A model generated the notes under the pieces. That model saw only the letters and a program-made list of their open reading frames with translations, ran no database searches and was not told the DNA's origin. The position numbers were made by a program, and so were the translations under genes. From Aquirufa antheringensis (GTDB lineage Bacteria; Bacteroidota; Bacteroidia; Cytophagales; Spirosomataceae), in contig NZ_SEWZ01000004.1 in assembly GCF_004307425.1 (NCBI RefSeq), forward strand, positions 1-64,000: DNA of 64,000 nucleotides. Direction: 5' to 3'. Shown in pieces: positions 57,796 to 64,000 of this stretch; within the stretch, counting starts at the first letter, position 1; each line of letters starts with the position of its first letter.

Positions 57796-58830
57796 TTATT
57801 TCGTTCCGTACAAGCACCAATTGGACTTTGCTTTTTTCAAAGCAGCCACATCTTTTGTTTTGCCTTTGACATAATCACACAAGAATTGATTCTCTTTAGG
57901 CCCTAAAGCGCCGGGCATCGAGTTGATTAATTCATCGATTACCTTCATCGCTTGCGTTGCTTTTCGTTGCTTGAAAAGCATATCAGATTCAAGCATCCAG
58001 GTTCTACGAACGATACTGGAACGATCTAATCCTGTTTTAGCCATCTGGGCTTTTAATTTCATCAGGCCTGCATCGCCTAATTGATTAGCACGCGAACTGG
58101 TTAAAGTGATTTGGAAAATATTCTCATAAATCATTCGCACCACGGATGGGTCATAGATGGAATTATAGTAGTTTAGATTCCGAATGAAATAATCAAAAAG
58201 TCGATTATCGTGGCTCATTAAGGCCACTTGCATTAAATTGAAGGTTGATTGGGAGCTATACTGGGCTGGTTTTAATAAGGTGATATAGGCATTCATCGCC
58301 TTGATATTTGCTAGCGTATCTCCCGTTATACGCGCATATTCAGCATAATTAATCAACATGCCCGGATTCTTTTCTCCTGCTGCTAAACGCTTAGGGAATT
58401 GAGCTGCTTGCTCAGCCGGATTAGCCGCTTTCGTTCCAATGCCGTTAACCATTCCGACTGAATTCTCCTTTTCTCCAAATATCCTCGCCTGAACAATTTT
58501 CATCGTCTTAGGTTCAAAGAAAACAAACGTGGGCGTCGCATTTACAATGATTCCTGCCTGCTTTAGTGCCATTTGATTCGCTGGATTGCGAATATCTAAT
58601 TGAAAATTGACAAAGTTCTTGTTGTAGACCGCTCCTACTGCTGGCTGGGTAAATACGCCTTTAAAGGAATTGCAAATGTGGCAATCTGGGGCATAAATCT
58701 CCATGAAAAGCAATTTGTTTTGCTTGATAGCCTCTGATCTAGCTTCTTGTAAAGAGGAAGCCGAACTGAAATGGATGCCTTGTGAGAATCCTAAAAAGGG
58801 TAATATCAGGAATAGGAGTATTTTTTTCAT
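57796..58830 (-). CDS. Secreted thioredoxin-family protein
   Basis: A 344-residue exported protein. It has a signal peptide (1-16), a thioredoxin fold (about 20-140) with a CHIC redox motif (YAPDCHICNSFKGVF) and cis-Pro in VNATPTFVFFEP, then a mainly helical TPR-like C-terminal half of about 200 residues. It probably handles disulfides or redox in the periplasm; the partner is unknown. It lies three bases after gldC, so the two share a transcript. Confidence 0.85.
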   Translation of the reverse strand: MKKILLFLILPFLGFSQGIHFSSASSLQEARSEAIKQNKLLFMEIYAPDCHICNSFKGVFTQPAVGAVYNKNFVNFQLDIRNPANQMALKQAGIIVNATPTFVFFEPKTMKIVQARIFGEKENSVGMVNGIGTKAANPAEQAAQFPKRLAAGEKNPGMLINYAEYARITGDTLANIKAMNAYITLLKPAQYSSQSTFNLMQVALMSHDNRLFDYFIRNLNYYNSIYDPSVVRMIYENIFQITLTSSRANQLGDAGLMKLKAQMAKTGLDRSSIVRRTWMLESDMLFKQRKATQAMKVIDELINSMPGALGPKENQFLCDYVKGKTKDVAALKKAKSNWCLYGTK

Positions 58831-58832
58831 GC

Positions 58833-59186
58833 TTATTTAGCGCCTTTTTCTAACGCTACGATTTCTTTCTGTAAATGCGATGATAGCGTACGACAGGTGG
58901 CCTCTAATTCTTGAGCGAAGAAATTATCGCCTGTGGCTTGTAACGAAGCATCTGCTACGGTTCCTACGATTTCGATGAAGAAACGTTTCATGTCTAAGAC
59001 TTCCATATCTTTCGTCCAAAGTGGTAAAGTCAACGTTCCTTTGTGATAGGGATCCCAAGTGGCTACTAAAATGGCTTTCGTTTCCTCGATGCCTTCGTTC
59101 GGATTATCGGTAGCTGACCAAGAGATTTGCTCGGGGATATTTTGGTCGTCTAATTGTATTTTAAAATTGATTTCAGAATGTTTCAT
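58833..59186 (-). CDS. gldC: Gliding motility protein GldC
   Basis: A 117-residue protein matching GldC of gliding Bacteroidota. It begins SEINFKIQLDDQNIPEQISW, then ATWDPYHKGTLTLPLWTKDM and a C-terminal FFAQELEATCRTLSSHLQKE. GldC assists, but is not strictly essential for, gliding with the GldB partner in Flavobacterium. gldB is not next to it here. It is the main taxonomic marker for a gliding-type Bacteroidota in this window. Confidence 0.88.
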   Translation of the reverse strand: MKHSEINFKIQLDDQNIPEQISWSATDNPNEGIEETKAILVATWDPYHKGTLTLPLWTKDMEVLDMKRFFIEIVGTVADASLQATGDNFFAQELEATCRTLSSHLQKEIVALEKGAK

Positions 59187-59230
59187 GGATGTAAAATTAA
59201 TCGTATTTTCGTATAAATTAAGGAAAATTA

Positions 59231-60481
59231 ATGGTTAAGGCTGAAATTATTACCATTGGTGATGAGATACTTTACGGGCAAATCTTAGATACGAACACGC
59301 AGTGGATCAGTCTTGAATTAGATAAATTAGGGATCAAGACCGTACGGAAATCATCCGTGGGCGATCAAAAATCAGAGATACTCCAAATACTAAATGAAGC
59401 TGCCCTGCGGGCAGATGTCGTTTTTATTACCGGAGGATTAGGTCCTACGAAGGATGATTTGACGAAAAAAATCCTCGCCGAATATTTTGACTGCGAGTTA
59501 GCCATGCACCCCTTGGCTTTGCAAGATGTCACTGAATTCTTTGCGAAACGTGGTCGAGAATTATCTGATATTAACCGAGATCAAGCCCTATTACCTACGA
59601 AGGCAGAATTTATTCGAAATAGTCAAGGAACAGCGCCTGGGATGTGGTTTAATGAGAAAGGAGTTCTATGGGTTTCTATGCCGGGCGTTCCTTTTGAGAT
59701 GAAAAACATCATGGAACAAGAAGTGCTACCTCGTTTAGTGAAGCATTTCCAAACGCCGGTTATTTACCATAAGGTTATTAAGACGGTCGGTATCGGTGAA
59801 TCCTATCTATCAGATCTGATTGAGAGCTGGGAATTGCAATTACCAGAAAATATTAAATTAGCCTATTTACCCTCAATAGGCATTGTTAAATTACGTTTAA
59901 CGGCTGTTGGAGATGATTTAAGTCGTTTGCAAGCGGAGGTTGAAGTGGAATTACAAAAAGTGAATTCGTTAATTAAATCCTATATTTTTGGGTATGAAAA
60001 GGAGGAGCTGGCTGAAGTCGTAGGACGATTATTAGTGGATGAAAAAGCCACTTTATCTGTAGCCGAAAGTTGCACCGGAGGACATTTAGCACATCAGTTT
60101 ACTCAAAACCCGGGTTCATCTGCTTATTTTTTAGGCGGAATTCTATCCTATGCAAATCAAGTGAAAATAGATCAATTAGGGGTTTCAGAAGCTATTTTAA
60201 CTTCGGATGGTGCGGTGTCAGAGGAATGTATCAAGGCAATGGCTATAGGAGTTCAGAAGCGACTTGGATCCACATTTGCTTTAGCCACTTCTGGCATTGC
60301 TGGGCCTGACGGAGGAACCGAAGATAAACCGGTAGGGACTGTTTGGATTGCTTTGGCACATCCATCAGGAGTTGTTACCCGTAAATTAACCTTAGGAGGA
60401 ACACGTATGCAAAATATATACTTGAGCTCTTTAGCTTGTATCAATTTGCTGCGTAAATATTTATTAAACGATTTAAGCTAA
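59231..60481 (+). CDS. cinA: CinA family protein with NMN deamidase domain
   Basis: A 416-residue two-domain protein. The N-terminal MoaB/MptBind-type COG1058 domain (EIITIGDEILYGQILDTNT, FITGGLGPTKDDLT, PGVPFEMKNIM) is followed by the C-terminal PncC amidase domain (AESCTGGHLAHQFT, TSGIAGPDGGTEDKPVGTV). It recycles nicotinamide mononucleotide in the pyridine nucleotide cycle, with ADP-ribose pyrophosphatase activity in the first domain. Despite the name, a competence role is not general. It is followed by the E2 gene after four bases. Confidence 0.92.
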   Translation: MVKAEIITIGDEILYGQILDTNTQWISLELDKLGIKTVRKSSVGDQKSEILQILNEAALRADVVFITGGLGPTKDDLTKKILAEYFDCELAMHPLALQDVTEFFAKRGRELSDINRDQALLPTKAEFIRNSQGTAPGMWFNEKGVLWVSMPGVPFEMKNIMEQEVLPRLVKHFQTPVIYHKVIKTVGIGESYLSDLIESWELQLPENIKLAYLPSIGIVKLRLTAVGDDLSRLQAEVEVELQKVNSLIKSYIFGYEKEELAEVVGRLLVDEKATLSVAESCTGGHLAHQFTQNPGSSAYFLGGILSYANQVKIDQLGVSEAILTSDGAVSEECIKAMAIGVQKRLGSTFALATSGIAGPDGGTEDKPVGTVWIALAHPSGVVTRKLTLGGTRMQNIYLSSLACINLLRKYLLNDLS

Positions 60482-60485
60482 GTCT

Positions 60486-61742
60486 ATGGCCATTACAGAG
60501 GTGATTATGCCCAAAATGGGCGAGAGTATCATGGAAGCGACTGTTTTAAATTGGTTAAAACAGCCGGGCGATTATGTGGAAGCCGATGAATTTATTTTAG
60601 AAGTGGCGACGGACAAGATTGATACGGAAGTCCCCTCTCCTGTGGCGGGTTATTTACAGAAAATTTTAGTTCCCGTGGGTTCTGTCGCGACCATAGGTAA
60701 GGCAATTTGCGTGATTGATGCGGTAGAAAGTGGCTCCACATCAACGGCTGACACTTTTTCTATGGACGAGTCGATTAGTTCATTAATTGATTTAAGCTTG
60801 GCTCCCACTGAATTAAGCTCCGAAAAGTCCACTAATCCGTGGATTTCGCCTTTGATTAAGCAGATTTGTCAGTCGGAGAATGTATCCCAAAGAGAATTAA
60901 ACCAACTCCCCGGTTCTGGGCTAGACGGTCGCATCACCAAGAAAGATGTGCTGAATTATATTGCGGTTCGAAACTCGAAGCGGATGATTTCATCCGGAAC
61001 CTTAAGTCAAGGAGCTGGAATGCGTCTTCCAGGTGACGAAGTGATTGAAATGGATCGCATGCGGAAGATGATTTCTGAGCGTATGCTGGATTCGAAACGG
61101 ATTGCACCTCACGTTACGTCATTCTTAGAGTCAGATGTAACTAATCTGGTCAATTGGCGTGCTAAAGTAAAGCAAGACTTTCAAGACAAATACAAGGAAG
61201 CCTTAACCTTCACTCCGCTCCTATTTAAAGCCACCGCGGATGCCTTGAAGGATTTTCCGGGTATGCTTATCTCGGTGGAAGGTAATTACATTGTTCAACA
61301 CGCTCAAATTAACATCGGTATGGCAGTTGCCTTGCCTAATGGTAATTTAATTGTGCCCGTTATTCACGAAGTGGATAAAATGACCTTAGCTGAATTGACG
61401 CAAAAGGTGAATGATTTATCTGCTCGAGCAAGAGCCAATAAATTGAAGCCTGCTGATTTAGAAGGTGGAACATTCACGATTTCTAATATTGGTGGATTTG
61501 GCAATTTAATGGGAACGCCTATTATAGTGCAGCCACAAGTAGGTATTTTAGCCTTCGGAGTGATTGAAAAGAAACCAGCAGTTATTACGAATGACAATGG
61601 AGAAGATATAATAGCCATTCGTCAGAAGATGTTTATATCCCATTCCTATGACCACCGAGTGGTGGATGGTTCGCTGGGTGGAGGATTCGTGAAGCGGGTC
61701 TCGGATTACTTAGAGAAGTTTAGTTTAGATACGGAAATATAA
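60486..61742 (+). CDS. 2-oxo acid dehydrogenase E2 component (dihydrolipoamide acyltransferase)
   Basis: A 418-residue E2. It has a lipoyl domain (1-78; Lys in EVATDKIDTEVPSP), a peripheral-subunit-binding domain (about 112-150; SPLIKQICQSENVSQRELN, GSGLDGRITKKDV) and a catalytic core ending in the SYDHRVVDGSLGGGF active-site motif. It transfers acyl groups in a branched-chain, pyruvate or 2-oxoglutarate dehydrogenase complex; no E1/E3 genes are adjacent, so the complex cannot be named. It lies four bases after cinA and is closed by the terminator at 61744-61769. Confidence 0.92.
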   Translation: MAITEVIMPKMGESIMEATVLNWLKQPGDYVEADEFILEVATDKIDTEVPSPVAGYLQKILVPVGSVATIGKAICVIDAVESGSTSTADTFSMDESISSLIDLSLAPTELSSEKSTNPWISPLIKQICQSENVSQRELNQLPGSGLDGRITKKDVLNYIAVRNSKRMISSGTLSQGAGMRLPGDEVIEMDRMRKMISERMLDSKRIAPHVTSFLESDVTNLVNWRAKVKQDFQDKYKEALTFTPLLFKATADALKDFPGMLISVEGNYIVQHAQINIGMAVALPNGNLIVPVIHEVDKMTLAELTQKVNDLSARARANKLKPADLEGGTFTISNIGGFGNLMGTPIIVQPQVGILAFGVIEKKPAVITNDNGEDIIAIRQKMFISHSYDHRVVDGSLGGGFVKRVSDYLEKFSLDTEI

Positions 61743-61743
61743 A

Positions 61744-61769
61744 AAAAGAGCCTCATTTGAGGCTCTTTT
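61744..61769. terminator. Bidirectional terminator
   Basis: Stem AAAAGAGCCTCA-TT-TGAGGCTCTTTT (12 bp) directly after the E2 stop, shared with the convergent desaturase gene at 61789. Confidence 0.85.
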
Positions 61770-61788
61770 CCTTTATGACTAAAAGGTC

Positions 61789-62550
61789 TTAGAATTTAGC
61801 ATCTGCCGGTTTCACATTCGGACGAATGATCTTTAGAAGCGTTAAGAGTTTAATCATAGGATAAGTCGGATCAAACTCAAACCATTTCGTAGCGAAGTTA
61901 ACACGGTTTGGTAGTTTGTGGTGGTTGTTTTGGAACAACTCGCCCATCATCACTACGTCAAAGATTAACGAGTTCTTCGAGTGATCGTGGTTGTCATAGT
62001 TTTGGTAGCCATATTTATGTCCTGACCAGTTGACGATAGCTCCGTGTACAGGTCCCATCAAAAAATGAACCGGTAATAAGAAGAAAAAGGCCCAGTGCAT
62101 ATCGAAATATACGTATCCTACGATGTATAAAGAGGCATAAGCCACTCCCCATCCTAAACGGGAAATCCAAGAATCACCAATTTTCTCAATCGTTTTAGAT
62201 ACGGGGTAATCATGTTCAAAACGTTCTTCCACCTTTTGCTCTCTATTCAAGACCGCATTATAGATGTTTTTGGTCTTCCACATCATCGTAAATACGTTGC
62301 TTGAGAACATCGGAGAGTGTGGATCTTTTTTTGTGTCAGAAAATGCATGGTGCATTCTGTGTAAAATCGCGTAAGCACGAGGGCTTAAAAAGGATGAACC
62401 TTGCGATAAGTAAGTCAAGAAATAGAAGAATTTTTCCCAAAACTTGCTCATCAAAAACATCTTGTGAGCGGAGTAACGGTGAAGGAAAAAAGTTTGGCTA
62501 AACAAAGAAACATACCAATGTATGAAGAAAGCCGGCAGTACTAATTGCAT
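61789..62550 (-). CDS. Fatty acid desaturase family membrane enzyme
   Basis: A 253-residue acyl-CoA/acyl-lipid desaturase. It has the three His boxes HRYSAH (about 24), HRMHHAFSD (about 65) and QNNHHKLPN (about 205), with hydrophobic helices between. It inserts a double bond (Delta-9 type by box spacing) using O2 and two iron atoms. The annotated Met leads directly into the first helix. It is monocistronic, and a 3' terminator is shared with the E2 gene. Confidence 0.9.
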   Translation of the reverse strand: MQLVLPAFFIHWYVSLFSQTFFLHRYSAHKMFLMSKFWEKFFYFLTYLSQGSSFLSPRAYAILHRMHHAFSDTKKDPHSPMFSSNVFTMMWKTKNIYNAVLNREQKVEERFEHDYPVSKTIEKIGDSWISRLGWGVAYASLYIVGYVYFDMHWAFFFLLPVHFLMGPVHGAIVNWSGHKYGYQNYDNHDHSKNSLIFDVVMMGELFQNNHHKLPNRVNFATKWFEFDPTYPMIKLLTLLKIIRPNVKPADAKF

Positions 62551-62634
62551 AATAGAGAGATAAATTTAATGTTCTAACAAAGTTACGAAGCAAATGTTTC
62601 TTTTTTAAGCTCCATCTACGTTAAATAACTGATT

Positions 62635-63339
62635 TTAGTCAGCATTCAAAATATGTAGGCCAAGGCAAACCGCGATTCCAGCCGTCTCCGTACGTAAAAT
62701 GGACTTTCCAAGACTAAAAGGTTTCCAATTATTTTTGGACAATGTATCAGATTCCTCTGGGGTAAAGTCTCCCTCTGGTCCTACGATTACGTGGTATTCT
62801 TTATTTTTTGCGGCTGTTTTCATTAACACAGAAACCGGCGGGTTCGAAATAAAGGCAAATAATTTTTCTCCTCCCTCCTTATCAGCAATTTCCTTAAACG
62901 TATGTAAGCCCGTAATTTCAGGCAAATACAAGTTCTTGGATTGCTTCAAAGCAGAGATGGCAGTTTTCTCCAAACGCTGGAGTTTGATCTCTTTCCTTTC
63001 CGAATTCTTGGAGGCAAAGAAGTGAATCCCATGTATACCAAATTCCCCGCATTTCTCCACCATCCATTCCATTCGCTCCATTTGCTTGGTGGGTGCGACA
63101 TAAAGATGAATTTTATAAGAAGGTGACGGTTCTGATTCGACCACTTCTAAAGGGCCGAAAGCGACTTTTTTACCTTCAATCGAAGAAATGGACGTACTAA
63201 ATTTAGAGCCACGACCATCTAACAGATGGATCGTCTCTCCTACTCTTAAACGCAATACCCGTATAGCATGAAAGGATTCCTCTTCAGATAAATAAGAGGA
63301 ATCCTTAGCATTAGGAGCGTAAAATACGGCTATACTCAT
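62635..63339 (-). CDS. rsmE: 16S rRNA (uracil-1498-N3)-methyltransferase RsmE
   Basis: A 234-residue SPOUT methyltransferase. An N-terminal PUA-like domain (1-70; SYLSEEESFHAIRVLRLRVG) leads into a C-terminal knotted domain with KQMERMEWMVEKCGEFGIHG, VIVGPEGDFTPEE and the LGKSILRTETAGIAVC motif. It methylates U1498 in the decoding centre of 16S rRNA. It lies three bases after the acidic-protein gene and is co-transcribed with it. Confidence 0.93.
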   Translation of the reverse strand: MSIAVFYAPNAKDSSYLSEEESFHAIRVLRLRVGETIHLLDGRGSKFSTSISSIEGKKVAFGPLEVVESEPSPSYKIHLYVAPTKQMERMEWMVEKCGEFGIHGIHFFASKNSERKEIKLQRLEKTAISALKQSKNLYLPEITGLHTFKEIADKEGGEKLFAFISNPPVSVLMKTAAKNKEYHVIVGPEGDFTPEESDTLSKNNWKPFSLGKSILRTETAGIAVCLGLHILNAD

Positions 63340-63342
63340 TGA

Positions 63343-63918
63343 TTATTCTTCGTCCTCCTCGTCCTCATCATCTGAGTTAAAGGTATAAAGAGATGGATCT
63401 AAACTTAAGGTGTTGCCATTAAAGTCCTGAACAAATTGGGATAACATCTCATCATCTAAGGCCGGCACATATAGGGCTGCTTCTATGCTAACGCCATATT
63501 CGAATTCTGGATCGATTTCGATGTATTCTGCTACCTTTATTTCTTCGTTTTCCTCTAGGTCTTCAATCACCTCTAGGATTAACATTTCTACCTCCTCGTC
63601 TAATTCCTCATTAGGCTCGTAATTTTCATCACGGTTCTCTAAAGGAACATACAAGGGATATTGCTGAATGATTTCTCTTTCAGCTGCTTCATATAATAAG
63701 CTGGAGTAATGTAGTTGCAGGGTGCATACTATGGCATCATAAATGACTTCTTGCTTCTCGTATTGACCCACAAATTGGATGTGAACCATTTCTCGTTCGT
63801 TTCCAGAAGGCAAATCCTCATCTAAAATGTAGACAAATGAACGTTTCTCTGCTTCACATTGCTTTTTTAAGGCTGCAATTTCTGCTGGGTCAAAGCCTGG
63901 GTTGGTGTTAGTTGACAT
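63343..63918 (-). CDS. Acidic protein of unknown function
   Basis: A 191-residue, strongly acidic protein. It has an N-terminal AALKKQCEAEKRSFVYILDEDLPSG segment, a central SSLLYEAAEREI helix, a glutamate run (about 105-135; ELDEEVEMLILEVIEDLEENEE), and a C-terminus of nearly pure Asp/Glu (SDDEDEEDEE). No enzyme motif or signal peptide is seen. It is probably a conserved Cytophagales protein that I cannot name. It is co-directional with rsmE (three-base gap) and six bases downstream of the glutamine synthetase tail. Confidence 0.75.
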   Translation of the reverse strand: MSTNTNPGFDPAEIAALKKQCEAEKRSFVYILDEDLPSGNEREMVHIQFVGQYEKQEVIYDAIVCTLQLHYSSLLYEAAEREIIQQYPLYVPLENRDENYEPNEELDEEVEMLILEVIEDLEENEEIKVAEYIEIDPEFEYGVSIEAALYVPALDDEMLSQFVQDFNGNTLSLDPSLYTFNSDDEDEEDEE

Positions 63919-63924
63919 TTAGGA

Positions 63925-64000
63925 TTATTTGATTAACAATAGTTCACGGTATTTTGGTAATGGCCACTCATCATCGTCGATAATTAGTTCTAATTTATCG
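63925..64000 (-). CDS. C-terminus of probable type III glutamine synthetase (cut by window edge)
   Basis: An open frame entering from the right edge ends at TAA 63925-63927. The 24 visible residues (LELIIDDDEWPLPKYRELLL is the informative part) match the W-P-L/F-P-x-Y-x-x-L-L tail of Bacteroidota GlnN-type glutamine synthetases. The assignment rests on this tail only. It lies six bases upstream of the acidic-protein gene on the same strand. Confidence 0.55.
   Translation of the reverse strand, partial: DKLELIIDDDEWPLPKYRELLLIK

Noticed and set aside
59231-60481. cinA plus the CoiA-like gene as a natural competence system
   Set aside because: The genes are 58 kb apart, cinA is a housekeeping NMN deamidase in most bacteria, and no comEA/comEC/dprA genes are present in the window.

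Overview
This 64 kb window is chromosomal DNA of a Bacteroidota bacterium, most likely a gliding-lineage Cytophagales (Spirosomaceae-like, possibly freshwater). The evidence is a gldC gene, the long-form IspG, DUF3127/DUF4197/DUF3817 proteins, a fused CcoN-CcoO oxidase subunit, a likely type III glutamine synthetase tail at the right edge, and many starts preceded within a few bases by the Bacteroidota -7 element TAnnTTTG rather than by a Shine-Dalgarno sequence. There is no prophage, insertion sequence, CRISPR array or rRNA operon. Coding density is very high, with many ATGA/TAATG start-stop overlaps.

Layout. 0-3.5 kb: an AT-rich stretch with a partial gene and a CoiA-like nuclease, then small housekeeping genes. 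3.7-13.5 kb: secreted catabolic enzymes, namely an M28 peptidase with a ThuA protein (+), and a translationally coupled minus-strand operon GH30 glycosidase > Gfo/Idh oxidoreductase > PIG-L deacetylase > Ntn-hydrolase acylase. 13.6-20 kb: an inorganic-carbon uptake operon dabA-dabB-sulP behind a palindromic operator candidate, preceded by a small exported protein. 20-28 kb: a large PVC-type cytochrome/HEAT lipoprotein with an outer-membrane receptor, and a second acylase. 28-39 kb: a microaerobic respiration locus. A PAS histidine kinase and a response-regulator/Crp fusion face a nine-gene minus-strand cluster ccoI-ccoS-ccoNO-ccoQ-ccoP-DUF2892-ccoG-ccoH-UreH/SafE-like, and a helix-turn-helix-less cyclic-nucleotide-binding protein diverges from ccoI. 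A dyad CTGAT-N4-ATCAG lies in that divergent promoter.

39-64 kb: housekeeping genes, including rlmD, dnaB, phoH, tRNA-Leu(GAG), trhO, a GreA/GreB-family gene with a coupled 49-residue membrane protein, a nucleoside phosphorylase, surE, a NUDIX gene, a CDF transporter, a pterin cluster (PTPS, folE, an SDR lacking its catalytic Tyr), a Gfo/Idh-MFS sugar pair, ispG, a thioredoxin-like gene with gldC, cinA, an E2 acyltransferase, a desaturase, rsmE and an acidic protein.

The most unusual global signal is a set of degenerate tandem heptanucleotide arrays with several different units, nearly all intergenic and mostly touching gene 3' ends; in places they supply the stop codon. The regulated cbb3 locus and the Dab/SulP operon with its operator candidate are the best-defined biological systems. 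No wholly new defence or biosynthetic system was recognised.
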